NCBI RefSeq assembly: GCF_023078375.1
Contig: NZ_CP095554.1
Location: forward strand, 682,001-746,000
DNA length: 64,000 nucleotides
Direction of reading: 5' to 3'
Origin: Roseomonas gilardii subsp. gilardii
GTDB lineage: Bacteria; Pseudomonadota; Alphaproteobacteria; Acetobacterales; Acetobacteraceae
Shown here: positions 17,470 to 30,687 of the stretch, piece after piece
How the letters are laid out: every line of letters begins with the position of its first letter
How positions within the stretch are numbered: position 1 is the stretch's first letter
Translations under genes and position numbers: made by a program
The notes under the pieces: generated by a model
What the model was told of the DNA's origin: nothing
Seen by the model: the letters and a program-made list of their open reading frames with translations, nothing else
Database searches by the model: none

Positions 17470-18872
17470 GCGGAGGCTCCTCCCGCCGTGGCGGGTTTCG
17501 CGGCCAGGGCGCGGGCATAGAGCGCCGCCACGGCGCAGGAGGCCAGCCGCGCCCGCACGCTATCGGCCCGGCTGGTCAGGATGACCGGCACACGGGCGCC
17601 CAGCACGATCCCGGCGGCCTCCGCCCCGGCCAGGAAGGTCAGGTTCTTGGCCAGCATGTTCCCCGCCTCCAGGTCCGGCACCACCAGCACCTGGGCCCGG
17701 CCCGCGACCTCGGAGCGGATGCCCTTGATGCGCGCGGCCTCGACGCTGATCGCGTTGTCCATGGCCAGCGGCCCGTCCAGCAGCGCGCCGGTGATCTGGC
17801 CGCGATCGGCCATCTTGCAGAGCGCCGCGGCATCCAGCGTGCCGGGGATCGCCGGGTTCACCGTCTCCACCGCCGAGAGGATGGCCACGCGCGGCGCGCC
17901 GAGGCCCAGGCCGCGATGCAGGTCGGCGACGTTCTGCACGATATCCGCCTTGGTCTTCAGGTCCGGCGCGATGTTGATCGCGGCATCGGTGATGAAGAGC
18001 GGCTCCGGATAGGTCGGCACATCCATGATGAAGACATGGCTGAGCCGCCGCGCGGTGCGCAGCCCGGTCTCCTTGTCCAGCACCGCGTGCAGCAGCTCGT
18101 CCGTGTGCAGGCTGCCCTTCATCAGCAGCGAGGCCTGCCCGCCGCGCACCAGCGCCACGGCCTGGGCGGCGGCGGCATGGCTGTGCGGCGCGTCCTGGAT
18201 CTCCACGCCGGAAAGATCGAGCCCCGCCGCCTCCGCCACGGCGCGGATCTTCGCCACCGGCCCGACCAGGATCGGGCGGATGATGCCCTCCCGCCCCGCA
18301 TCCAGCGGTCCCTCCAGCGCCGTGCGCTCGCAAGGGTGGGCCACGGCGCAGGGGGTCGGCGTGTCGTGATGCGCGGTGCGGCGGATCAGCGCCTCGTAGT
18401 GCCGCGCGCGCTTCAGGATCAGCGCCGGCGCCTCGCTCACGCCCGGGCTGCTGGCGCGCTCGGCGGGGGCGGAGACGGTGGCCGTGCCGGTCAGCACCAC
18501 CTCCCCATCGCTACGCCGGCACTCGCAGTCGAGCAGCACCAAGCGATGGGCGGGCTGCTTGTCCTTCACCGTCACCCGCAGCACCAGCATGTCGCCGGCC
18601 AGGATGGGCGCGCCGAAGCGCATCTCCTGGCCCAGATAGACGGTGCCCGCGCCGGGCAGCTCGTTGCCCAGCAGGTTGGCGATCAGCGCCCCGGCCAGCA
18701 TGCCATGCGCCGCCGGCCTGCCCGCCTGCCCCGGCGCGCCGGAGGCCGCGGCATAGAGCGCGACCACCTCCGGCGAGACCGTGCGCGTCAGGCTGGCGCT
18801 GTCGCCGATGGCGATCTCGTCGAAGAGCCGGTTCTGGACCGGGCCGCCCCCGGGCGTGGATTCCACCAACAC
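17466..18872 (-). CDS. bifunctional MaoC-like enoyl-CoA hydratase / phosphate acyltransferase
   Basis: A fusion of about 468 aa. Residues 1-150 form a MaoC hot-dog hydratase domain (FDEIAIGDSASLTRTVSPEV, then AAHGMLAGALIANLLG with the catalytic His). Residues 165-468 form a Pta/Ptb phosphotransacetylase domain (RPILVGPVAKIRAVAEAAGL, ending in NLTFLAGAEAAGIVLGARVP). The combined protein would hydrate an enoyl-CoA and exchange CoA for phosphate on a short acyl-CoA; AckA then makes ATP. The start is uncertain: in-frame GTG codons lie at 18872 and 18866, and no ATG gives a sensible N-terminus. The gene begins 4 nt after the DUF3141 stop. Confidence 0.85.
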   Translation of the reverse strand: MLVESTPGGGPVQNRLFDEIAIGDSASLTRTVSPEVVALYAAASGAPGQAGRPAAHGMLAGALIANLLGNELPGAGTVYLGQEMRFGAPILAGDMLVLRVTVKDKQPAHRLVLLDCECRRSDGEVVLTGTATVSAPAERASSPGVSEAPALILKRARHYEALIRRTAHHDTPTPCAVAHPCERTALEGPLDAGREGIIRPILVGPVAKIRAVAEAAGLDLSGVEIQDAPHSHAAAAQAVALVRGGQASLLMKGSLHTDELLHAVLDKETGLRTARRLSHVFIMDVPTYPEPLFITDAAINIAPDLKTKADIVQNVADLHRGLGLGAPRVAILSAVETVNPAIPGTLDAAALCKMADRGQITGALLDGPLAMDNAISVEAARIKGIRSEVAGRAQVLVVPDLEAGNMLAKNLTFLAGAEAAGIVLGARVPVILTSRADSVRARLASCAVAALYARALAAKPATAGGASA

Positions 18873-18876
18873 CGGC

Positions 18877-21312
18877 TCAGCCCGCCCTGCCGCCGCGCCG
18901 TCTCCGCGCGCGGGCCGCCACGCGCCCGCCCGCCGGATGCTCCGTCGCCGGGCGCTCCGCCGACGGGGAGGCCGCGACGGTGTCCTTGTCGGGGGCCTGC
19001 TCCGCGATCGTGGCGCTGTCCTCGATCGCCCGCGCGGCCTCGTCGGAGGAAGGCAGCGCATGGCGCCCCTCCCCCGCCGCCGTGCGGAAGATCCGCTCGA
19101 TGGACTCCAGCCGGCCCTCCGCACGGCTGGACAGCGGCTCGCCCGCGGTCAGCACCGCGCGCAGCCGCTCCATCGCCCGCTCCACCACATCGCCGGGCGA
19201 GCCGGACAGCATCTTCGGCAGGGTGGCCAGGGCCTTCTCGGGGTCCAGCAGCAGCATGAAGAACTGCATCCGCACCACCGCCTTGAAGGTCGGCAGGTCC
19301 ATGCCGGAGCCGTTCTCCCGCCGCATCTGCCGCAGCAGCTCGAAGCTGCGCTGGTCGGCGGCGCGCTCGGCCAGGCCGACATAGAGCAGGGAGCGGATCA
19401 GCGCCTCCGGCAGCCCGCCCTCCCCGATGCGCTCATGCAGCTCCGCCGCGCGCTGGCGCACCAGTTGCCGGCGCTCCGGCTCCAGCCCCGGCCGGCGGCG
19501 CGGCGGCCGGTTGTCGGCGCGCATGCCCAGCGCCGCCTGCACGGCGGCGGAACCGTAGAACCCCTCGAAGAAGCGCTCGCAGGCCGTGTCGCGAATTTCC
19601 CGGTAGAGGTCGAGCGAGCGCACGATCTCGTCGGAGAAGCGCTGCTGCATCGCCAGGAAAGGATTGTCCGGCGCGGCGGGCCGGCGGTTCTCCCGCACCT
19701 GCTCCGCCAGCGGCTCCAGCATCCGCAGGAAGGGGTTGTGGTCGGAGAACATCTCGTAGCCGAGGCGCAGCGGATGCATCCGGCGCAGCCAGTCCGCCGT
19801 GGCCTCGTTGCTCGCGGCCCGCACGGCGGGCTGCAGATAGGTGCGGTAGAGGCCGAGATTGATGCGCGAAAGCTGCGCCACCGCGGCGAAGCGCCGGTCC
19901 TCCTCCTCCCCGCCGCCGACGATCACGCGGATATCGTCCAGGTCGCGCCCGGCGAAGCGCGAGATGTAGTCCGTCCGCACCAGCTCCGCCCCCGGCTCGT
20001 CCGGCAGCCGCCGCTCCAGCTCGGCCTCGTAGAGTCCCGGTGGCAGCACGTCGATCAGGTCGATGTTGGTGGCGAACTGCTGGTGTTCCTTGCGCGCCAC
20101 CGAGCCGGACACGAAGATCCCCAGATGGCCGATGTTCTCGTGCACGGCATAGACGATGGTCTGCCCGTTGGCGCGGATCTCCTCCAGGCTGCCATAGAGA
20201 TCGGTGATCCAGCCCAGCGCCTGCTGCGGCGGGGTGATGTTGTCGCCCTTGGAGCAGAAGACGATGATCGGCGAGCGGATGTTGCGCAGGTCGAGCACCG
20301 TGCCGTCGCTGGTGGTGATCTCGGCGGTGGAGAGCCTGTTGCCGACGAACAGGTCATCGACGATCGTCTGCATCTCCCCCGCGTTCATCAGCACATGGCT
20401 GCCCCACCAGCGCTCGAACTCCAGATAGCGCGGCGGCTCGGTGTCGATATTGGCGTAGACGTGGTACTGCTTGGTCCAGAGCGTGTTGGCGGGGTTCAGC
20501 GCCTCGAAGTTCTGCACCAGATAGGCACCGTCGAAGATGCCGTTGCCGAGATCGCCGGCCAGCGCCGTCACCCAGCTTCCCCCCGTGAGCCCGCCCAGAT
20601 AGCGCATCGGGCTGCCGCCCGGCGTGCCGGCCCAGTAGGAAAGCGGCGTGCCGGCGATGATGATCGGCCCGAACAGCTCGGGCCGCATCGCCGCCGCCAT
20701 CATCACCTGCCAGCCCGCCTGGCAGTTGCCGATCACCACCGGCTTGCCGTCGCTCTCGCTGTGCATCTCGCCCACGCGCTCGACGAAGAGCGTCTCGGCG
20801 ACGACCACATCCTCGATCGTCTGGTCCGGCAGCGGCCAGGGCAGGAAGCCGACGAAGTAGCAGGGATGGCCCGCGCGCATCGCCACGCCCAGCTCGCTGT
20901 CCGCCTTGAAGCCGCCGATGCCGGGCGCATTGCCGGCGCGCGGGTCGAAGACGATGAAGGGGCGCTTGAGCGGATCGATCTCCACGCCTTCCGGCGGCAG
21001 GACGCGCACCAGCCCGTAATTCACCGGGCGTTCCAGCTTGCGCCCGTCCATCACCAGCTCGGCATCATAGCGGAGCACGTTGGGCGCCCGCTGCGCCATG
21101 TGCTCGTGGTACTGGTTGCCGCGCTGCCGCAGCACGTCCAGGAAGAGGACACCGCGCTGCCAGGCATCGACCGCATAGGACACGCCCTGCATCCAGGGAT
21201 TGGCCGATGGGTCGAACAGCGGGGCCATCAGGGGGTTGGCCCCGAAGGGAGTGTCCGTAGGCGATCCGGAGGCGAGACGCGCTTCGCCGTCCTTCGTGTC
21301 AGGCCATGCCAT
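18877..21312 (-). CDS. DUF3141 protein, PhaC-like α/β-hydrolase
   Basis: An 811-aa cytosolic protein. The central region contains a polyester-synthase-type nucleophile box, GNCQAGW (near residue 205), with Cys in place of the lipase Ser, followed by PELFGPIIIAGTPLSYWAG. Further on are an Asp-containing strand (IVFCSKGDNITPPQQ, about 400) and a His segment (HENIGHLGIFVSG, about 440) that could complete a Cys-Asp-His triad. The C-terminal 350 residues are Arg-rich and helical, with no recognised motif. GGAGG lies 8 nt before the ATG. It heads the operon with MaoC-Pta, AckA and FabI, implying 3-hydroxyacyl-CoA or polyhydroxyalkanoate-related chemistry; the exact activity is unknown. Confidence 0.85.
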   Translation of the reverse strand: MAWPDTKDGEARLASGSPTDTPFGANPLMAPLFDPSANPWMQGVSYAVDAWQRGVLFLDVLRQRGNQYHEHMAQRAPNVLRYDAELVMDGRKLERPVNYGLVRVLPPEGVEIDPLKRPFIVFDPRAGNAPGIGGFKADSELGVAMRAGHPCYFVGFLPWPLPDQTIEDVVVAETLFVERVGEMHSESDGKPVVIGNCQAGWQVMMAAAMRPELFGPIIIAGTPLSYWAGTPGGSPMRYLGGLTGGSWVTALAGDLGNGIFDGAYLVQNFEALNPANTLWTKQYHVYANIDTEPPRYLEFERWWGSHVLMNAGEMQTIVDDLFVGNRLSTAEITTSDGTVLDLRNIRSPIIVFCSKGDNITPPQQALGWITDLYGSLEEIRANGQTIVYAVHENIGHLGIFVSGSVARKEHQQFATNIDLIDVLPPGLYEAELERRLPDEPGAELVRTDYISRFAGRDLDDIRVIVGGGEEEDRRFAAVAQLSRINLGLYRTYLQPAVRAASNEATADWLRRMHPLRLGYEMFSDHNPFLRMLEPLAEQVRENRRPAAPDNPFLAMQQRFSDEIVRSLDLYREIRDTACERFFEGFYGSAAVQAALGMRADNRPPRRRPGLEPERRQLVRQRAAELHERIGEGGLPEALIRSLLYVGLAERAADQRSFELLRQMRRENGSGMDLPTFKAVVRMQFFMLLLDPEKALATLPKMLSGSPGDVVERAMERLRAVLTAGEPLSSRAEGRLESIERIFRTAAGEGRHALPSSDEAARAIEDSATIAEQAPDKDTVAASPSAERPATEHPAGGRVAARARRRRGGRAG

Positions 21313-21574
21313 GACAGGGTCCTCCAAGCTTTCTGCGTCGCAGCATCCCGCTTCGGACAGTCCGCGTGAAGCCGTAAACCGCCCGCCGCTCAGCAAGAAG
21401 GGGCGAGGACGCCGCGCACAGCCCGGACCGGCCCGCCGCCCGAGGGCGCCAGGCCATTGCTCCGGAAGCCGTTTCAGCCATGGGAGGCAAGGCCGCCCCA
21501 TGACCCTGCGTCACCCCGGGGCCACCCCAGGGAGTCCGTTCGCCGGTCGCGCGGGCCGGAGGCCCCCGCCCCGT

Positions 21575-22162
21575 TCAGCCGGGCTCGCGCGGCCTGTCGC
21601 TGAGGGACGGCGCCGCCCGCTGGCCGGCCAGGCCCGTGCCGGCGCCCAGGCGGATGCTGCCATCGGCCTGCGGCACGGCGAGCGGCGCGATCTGGACGGC
21701 CGCCCCGGCGGTGGTGAGGCCGATGGCGCGGGCACCCTGGTTGCTGAGGTCGATCAGCCGGTCGCTGCCCTGCGGCGCCACGTCGCGCACCTGCACCATG
21801 GTGATGCGGCCGTTCTCCAGGTTCTTGACCCGCAGCGTGGAGCCGAGGGGCAGGACGCTGCTGGCGGCGATGTAGTCGGAGGGGTCATAGGGCATGCCGT
21901 TGGCCATCGGCTCCCCGGCGATGCGGAAAGTGATCAGCCCGGCGGTGCCCTGTCGCAGATCGCCGGAACGGTCCTCGCCCGGATGGCCCATGGGCGGACG
22001 GACGGTGGGGCGGGTGAGCTCCACCACCGAGCCGTCACTCGCCGCCGCCACGGCGACGGGGGAGGCCGCCGAAACCCCGGGCGGGGCCGTCAGGACCACG
22101 GCCCCTAACGCCAGCGTCCCGAGACACAGACCCAGAAACGCCCGATTCCACGTCGCCAGCAT
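21575..22162 (-). CDS. RlpA-like double-psi β-barrel protein, exported
   Basis: A 195-aa protein. A signal peptide (LATWNRAFLGLCLGTLALGA, cleaved near VSA) is followed by an RlpA barrel: FRIAGEPMANGMPYDPSDYIAA, LPLGSTLRVKNLENGR and VQVRDVAPQGSDRLIDLS, with the barrel Asp in VRDVAP. RlpA proteins bind or cleave glycan strands lacking stem peptides. The ATG at 22162 has GGAGG about 10 nt upstream; a further in-frame ATG at 22183 has none. No SPOR domain is present, so it is shorter than classical RlpA. Confidence 0.82.
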   Translation of the reverse strand: MLATWNRAFLGLCLGTLALGAVVLTAPPGVSAASPVAVAAASDGSVVELTRPTVRPPMGHPGEDRSGDLRQGTAGLITFRIAGEPMANGMPYDPSDYIAASSVLPLGSTLRVKNLENGRITMVQVRDVAPQGSDRLIDLSNQGARAIGLTTAGAAVQIAPLAVPQADGSIRLGAGTGLAGQRAAPSLSDRPREPG

Positions 22163-22436
22163 GGGGTTCGACCTCCAACGCATGGATTATAGCGGATGAC
22201 GCGGCCAATCGGGTGATTCGTTGCAGGAAGTTTTCGCTTCAAGCCTTTGAGAGCGCTGGGATAGTGGCGCCCCCGCAACGCTTTGACCTTGGCGGCGGCA
22301 CAATCCGGGAGGCAGGTCCGCGAAACCGGGATGGCACGGCCCCGCCATCACAGGTTGCGCCGAGTCGGCCTCCCGCGCCGCCTCCGGCCGCGGAAAAGAA
22401 CCAGGACAGGGAACAGGCGACTCGCCCTTCCGCCGC

Positions 22437-22997
22437 TCAGGCGGGCGCTTCCTCCCGCACCATGGCCCGCCGGCCGCCGCTGAGCCGCAACAGCGCCTCG
22501 GCCCCGGTCTCGAAGACATGGCTGGGGCTGCCGGCGGCGGCCCAGAGGCGGGGCAGGCGGAACAGATCCTCGTCCAGCAGCACCAACGGCGGGGTGAGAT
22601 GGCCGACCGGAGAAACGCCGCCGATGGCGAAGCCCGTCACCTCCCGCACCCAGCGCCCCTTGGCCGGCTCGATACGCAGCCCGGTCGCGGCCTCGACCTT
22701 CGCCGGATCGACGCGGTTGGCGCCGGAGGCGATCACCAGCACCGGCCGTTCCCCGGCGCGGAAGACGATGGACTTGGCGATCTGCGCCACATCGCAGCCG
22801 ACCGCCGCCGCAGCCTCGGTGGCGCTGCGCGTGCCCTCGGGAAAGCCGCGGATCGTGTCCGGATGCCCGGCGGCGAGCAGTGCCTGCCGCACCCGCTCCA
22901 CGGAGCCGCCACTCTCCGCCCCCTGAACCACCCCCTGAACCACCCCCTGGACCACCTCTGGGGCCGCCTTCCCGCCCGCCTCGTTCATGCCTGCCAT
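22437..22997 (-). CDS. YbaK/ProX-type aminoacyl-tRNA deacylase
   Basis: A 186-aa protein. The YbaK fold spans about residues 35-180: RGFPEGTRSATEAAAAVGCD, AQIAKSIVFRAGERPVLVIA with the catalytic Lys, SGANRVDPAKVEAATG, and FAIGGVSPVGHL with the conserved GxxxPxG. These enzymes hydrolyse mischarged tRNAs such as Cys-tRNA(Pro). The start at 22997 has an AAGGAGAGG ribosome-binding site. The first 30 residues form a non-conserved tail with a VVQG tetrapeptide repeated three times. It is divergent from hemW. Confidence 0.87.
   Translation of the reverse strand: MAGMNEAGGKAAPEVVQGVVQGVVQGAESGGSVERVRQALLAAGHPDTIRGFPEGTRSATEAAAAVGCDVAQIAKSIVFRAGERPVLVIASGANRVDPAKVEAATGLRIEPAKGRWVREVTGFAIGGVSPVGHLTPPLVLLDEDLFRLPRLWAAAGSPSHVFETGAEALLRLSGGRRAMVREEAPA
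22919..22954 (-). repeat. three tandem 12-bp units inside the ybaK 5' end
   Basis: The unit CCCCCTGAACCA occurs at 22919-22930 and 22931-22942; the third copy (22943-22954) has one change. Because 12 is a multiple of three, copy-number change keeps the frame and only lengthens or shortens the VVQG tail. Confidence 0.8.
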
Positions 22998-23093
22998 CTT
23001 TCCTCTCCTTCCCCGTCGCAGAGCGGGGCCGATGGGACCATCTTGAGCGCAGGGCCCGTCGCCCTTTCCCCCTGCCTTCCGGACCCGCCCCGC

Positions 23094-27163
<4,070 letters not shown>

Positions 27164-27167
<4 letters not shown>

Positions 27168-27832
27168 GCGTAGCGCCGCAGCAGGGGCCGGAGATCCTGC
27201 TCCACCACCTCCGGCGTCACCGGCCCGGCCCAGCGCCAGCGGATGATGCCCTGCCGGTCCACGAAATAGGTCTCTGGCACGCCATAGACGCCCCATTCGA
27301 TCCCCACCCGCCCGGTGGCATCGGCGCCGAGCCGCGTGAAGGGATTGCCGCGCCGTTGCAGGAAGGCGCGGGCCTCCGGCGCCTTGTCCTTGTAGCTGAC
27401 GCCATAGACCGGGATGCCCTCATGGGCGAGCTGCATGAGCTGTGGATGCTCGATGGTGCAGGGCACGCACCAGGAGGCCCAGAAATTCACCAGCACCGGG
27501 CGTTCCATGTCATGCAGCGCGGCCACGTCCAGCGGCGGGATGCCCTCCATCCCCTCCACCATGCCCAGGGGCATGGCGGGCACCGGCTTGCCGATCAGGG
27601 CGGAGGGCACGCCGGTCGGGTCATAGGAACCGTCCCGCAGCCCCCGCAGCATCCCCCAGAAGCCCAGCCCCGCCGCCGCGGTGACACCCAGCGGCACGGC
27701 CAGCAGGGCGCGGCGGCGCCAGCCAGGACTTTCCGGGTCCGGGCGCTTCGCCGCCCCGATGGGCATAGCTCCCTGGGGCGTGCTTCCCGTGAAACGCGCC
27801 TCCTCCGTGCCGGGTCCGGTCTGCCCGCTCAT
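27164..27832 (-). CDS. ccmG: thiol:disulfide oxidoreductase DsbE/CcmG
   Basis: A 222-aa protein. A membrane anchor (ALLAVPLGVTAAAGLGFWGM, about residues 42-62) follows an unusually long N-terminal cytoplasmic tail of about 40 residues. The thioredoxin fold has the active site FWASWCVPC near residue 125, plus GVPETYFVDRQG with the cis-Pro segment. It reduces the CcmH/apocytochrome disulfide on the periplasmic side. It overlaps ccmF and ccmH by ATGA on either side. Confidence 0.93.
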
Positions 27833-29799
27833 GCGAGGGCCTCCTTCTCCGCCGCCGCCGGCTTGCGCGCCGGGGCCGCGACGCGCGCGCGCCGGTCGGA
27901 CAGCGACAGCCCGCCGCCCAGCGCCATCACCACCGCGCCGAACCAGATCCAGGGCGCCAGCGTGTTGTGGTGCAGCCGCAGCACCACCCGGCCCATGCCT
28001 TCCTCCCCCATCACCGCATAGAGGTCGGTCACCGCATTGGTGCGGATCGCCGCCTCGCCCGTCGTGGTCTGCGCCAGCGGGAAGAAGCGGCGCTGCGGCG
28101 TCAAAATGGTGACCGTCCTGCCGTCGCGCAGCACCTCCAGCCGTGCCTCCCGCGCCGTCCAGTTCGGGCCGGTCACGTCGCGCAGGGCATCGAGCCGCCA
28201 TTCATAGCCGGCGAAATCCGTGGAGCCGCCGGGCTTCAGCGCCACCAGCCTGTCGGTGGCGAGCCCCATCCCCGCCAGCCCCGCCAGGGTCACGCCCAGC
28301 CCGGCATGGGCCAGCGCGGCGCCCCAGGCGGCGCGTGGCAGGCGCGCGGCCCGGGCCAGCGCTCCGCCGGGGCGGGAAAACAGCGCGACGCGCCCGGCGA
28401 TGTCGGCACAGGCGCCCAGCACCAGCCAGGCGGCGCCGGCGAAGCCGATGGCCGGGCCGATCCGCTCCCCCACCAGCCAGAGCGTCACCAGGAAGGCCCC
28501 CAGGGCGCAGAGCGCCGCCCACCAGAGCCGCTCGACCACCGGCCAGACCCGCGCCCGCTTCCAGGCCAGCACCGGCCCGGCGGCGGTGGCCGCCACCAGC
28601 GGCACCACCAGCGGCAGCAGGGCGGTGTTGAAGAAGGGCGGACCGACCGAGATCTTCGCGTGCAGCACCAGATCGGCGAACATCGGATAAAGCGTGCCGA
28701 CCAGCACCACCGCGGTGATCGAGCAGAGCAGCAGGTTGTTCAGCACCAGCGCCCCCTCCCGCGACAGCGGCGCGAAGCGCCCGGCCGGCGCCATGGCCGG
28801 CGCACGGAAGGCGAAGAGCGCCAGCGCCCCGCCGAGATAGAGCGCCAGCAGCACCAGGATGAAGATGCCGCGCTGCGGATCGCTGGCGAAGGCATGCACG
28901 CTGTTCAGCACGCCCGAGCGCACCAGGAAGGTGCCCAGCAGCGACATGCCGAAGCCCAGGATCGCCAGCAGCACGGCCCAGATCTTCAGCGCCTCGCGCT
29001 TCTCTACCACCACGGCGGTGTGCAGCAGGGCGGTGCCGGCCAGCCAGGGCAGCAGCGAGGCGTTCTCCACCGGGTCCCAGAACCAGAAGCCGCCCCAGCC
29101 CAGCGTGTAGTAGGCCCACCAGGAACCGAGCGCGATGCCGAGCGTCAGGAAGCTCCAGGCCGCGAGCGCCCAGGGCCGCACCCAGCGGCCCCAGGCGGCA
29201 TCCACCCGCCCCTCGATCAGCGCCGCCACGGCGAAGGCGAAGGTGACGGCGAAGCCGACATAGCCCGCGTAGAGGATCGGCGGATGGAAGGCGAGGCCGG
29301 GGTCCTGCAGCACCGGGTTCAGCCCCTGCCCGTCCATCGGCGCCGGCCAGACCCGGGTGAAGGGGTTGGAGGTGGCCAGGATGAACAGCAGGAAGCCGGC
29401 GCTGACCATGCCCAGCACCGCCAGCACCCGCGCCCGCAGCGCCCCCGGCAGGTTGCCGCCGAACAGCGCCACGGCGCCGGAGCAGAGCCCCAGGATCAGC
29501 ACCCAGAGCACCATGGAGCCCTCGTGGTTCCCCCAGGCGCCGGAGAGCTTGTAGAGCATCGGCTTGGCCGAATGGCTGTTCTGCACCACCGCCAGCACCG
29601 AGGTGTCGTTGCTGGCGAAGCACCAGAGCAGGGCGCCGAAGGCGAGCGCCACGGCCAGCAGCCCCGACAGCGCCAGGCCCGGCGCGGCGGCGATCAGCCG
29701 CGCCTCCCCCCGCTGCGCGCCCCAGAGCGGCAGCACCGACTGGGCGAGGGCGATGGCGCAGGCCAGGGCCAGGGCGAAGTGTCCGAGTTCGGCGGTCAT
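27829..29799 (-). CDS. ccmF: heme lyase CcmF
   Basis: A 656-aa polytopic protein with about 14 hydrophobic helices. The WWD heme-handling motif is WGGFWFWDPVENASLLPWL near residue 230. CcmF-typical segments are GSMVLWVLILGLCSG, LAFHPPILYAGYVGF (heme His region) and a C-terminal periplasmic domain ending before LAPWIWFGAVVMALGG. It attaches heme to apocytochrome c with CcmH and CcmI. A repeat element separates it from ccmE upstream, so its promoter may lie within or beyond that element. Confidence 0.94.
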   Translation of the reverse strand: MTAELGHFALALACAIALAQSVLPLWGAQRGEARLIAAAPGLALSGLLAVALAFGALLWCFASNDTSVLAVVQNSHSAKPMLYKLSGAWGNHEGSMVLWVLILGLCSGAVALFGGNLPGALRARVLAVLGMVSAGFLLFILATSNPFTRVWPAPMDGQGLNPVLQDPGLAFHPPILYAGYVGFAVTFAFAVAALIEGRVDAAWGRWVRPWALAAWSFLTLGIALGSWWAYYTLGWGGFWFWDPVENASLLPWLAGTALLHTAVVVEKREALKIWAVLLAILGFGMSLLGTFLVRSGVLNSVHAFASDPQRGIFILVLLALYLGGALALFAFRAPAMAPAGRFAPLSREGALVLNNLLLCSITAVVLVGTLYPMFADLVLHAKISVGPPFFNTALLPLVVPLVAATAAGPVLAWKRARVWPVVERLWWAALCALGAFLVTLWLVGERIGPAIGFAGAAWLVLGACADIAGRVALFSRPGGALARAARLPRAAWGAALAHAGLGVTLAGLAGMGLATDRLVALKPGGSTDFAGYEWRLDALRDVTGPNWTAREARLEVLRDGRTVTILTPQRRFFPLAQTTTGEAAIRTNAVTDLYAVMGEEGMGRVVLRLHHNTLAPWIWFGAVVMALGGGLSLSDRRARVAAPARKPAAAEKEALA

Positions 29800-29841
29800 G
29801 GCATTCCCTGGCCGGGGCTTCGGCGTGGCATCTTGTGGCGG

Positions 29842-30143
29842 CCCCCGGGGGAGAGGCGCTGCCTCTCGCCCCGGACCCCCACTCCGCCCATGACCATGAT
29901 GGGGACCGAAGCCGGTCCCCGGACCCCGGGCTTTCGCTGGTGCCGGTGGTGAGCGTCAGCCCGACGCCCGATCCCTGGGAACGGGCGGATCAGCGGGGCT
30001 CCCGAAAAGAAGAAAAACCCCCTGTCCGCGCTGGTGGCACCGGTGCGATCCGATAGCAGCAAGCACCCACGAACCGGGTCCAGGGCCCGCAGGGTCCTGG
30101 CGGATGGGGGTACGGGGGGAAGGCGGCGCCTTCCCTCCGGGAC
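29842..30143 (-). repeat. dispersed intergenic element, copy 3, between ccmF and ccmE
   Basis: Both arms are recognisable: CCCCCGGGGGAGAGGC... at the left and GAACCGGGTCCAGGGCCC... through CCTTCCCTCCGGGAC at the right, in the same orientation as copy 1. The central strand GGGGCTCCCGAAAAGAAG is present. The CGCCGGAGAGC palindrome is precisely missing, replaced by GCACCGGTGCGATCC. It is the only copy not between convergent genes; it interrupts a same-strand operon. Confidence 0.85.
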
Positions 30144-30168
30144 AGCGGCCGTCCAACCATCATGCGCC

Positions 30169-30687
30169 TTACCCGCCGCTCTTCACGAGGCTGGCGGAGA
30201 GCGTGTTCCAGGAGGCCGCCGGGGGCGGGTCGCCCTTCTTCGGATCCCAGTGGCCGGAGCGTTTCAGCGCATCCGCCACCTCGGGCGGCATGTAGCTCTC
30301 GTCATGCTTGGCCAGGACCTCGCTGGCCAGGAAGCTGCCATCGGGCTGCAGCTTGCCGAGGGTGACGACCCCCTGCCCCTCGCGGAACAGGTCCGGCAGC
30401 ACCCCGGCATAGCGGACGGCCACCGTGTGCTGCCCATCGGTCACGCGGAAGCTGACATGGGGGACATTGTCCGCACTGGTGTCGCGGTGGAGGCTGCCGG
30501 CCTCGACCAGCCCGCCCAGGCGGAAGGCGCGGCCGGCCCCGGGATGCTGCGCCGCCACGTCGCTGGGCGAGCGGAAGAAGACGATATTGTCCTGGAAGGC
30601 CGAGAGGGCCAGCGCCGAAGCGGTGCCGATGCCCAGCGCGCAAAGGGCCAGGACCCAGAGGCGGCGCGACTTGCGGGACAGGCTCAA
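30169..30687 (-). CDS. ccmE: cytochrome c maturation heme chaperone CcmE
   Basis: A 172-aa protein. It has an N-terminal membrane anchor (RLWVLALCALGIGTASALAL) and a periplasmic β-barrel (RAFRLGGLVEAGSL; VSFRVTDGQHTVAVRY; GVLPDLFREGQGVV). The heme-binding motif EVLAKHDESYMPPEV has the covalent heme His and the following Tyr. The start is a TTG at 30687 that overlaps the ccmD stop (TTGA). CcmE carries heme from CcmC to CcmF. Confidence 0.92.
   Translation of the reverse strand: MSLSRKSRRLWVLALCALGIGTASALALSAFQDNIVFFRSPSDVAAQHPGAGRAFRLGGLVEAGSLHRDTSADNVPHVSFRVTDGQHTVAVRYAGVLPDLFREGQGVVTLGKLQPDGSFLASEVLAKHDESYMPPEVADALKRSGHWDPKKGDPPPAASWNTLSASLVKSGG

Noticed and set aside
16312-17520. Long open frames antisense to ackA, ccm, gsiA, the ABC exporter and other genes
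   Set aside because: In GC-rich DNA the antisense frames of real genes stay open. These encode His/Arg/Gly/Pro-rich text without motifs, while the sense frames have full catalytic signatures and operon overlaps.
27785-27800. parS-like CCGTGAAAC in ccmG
   Set aside because: Only about 11 of 16 positions fit and the palindrome is not preserved.
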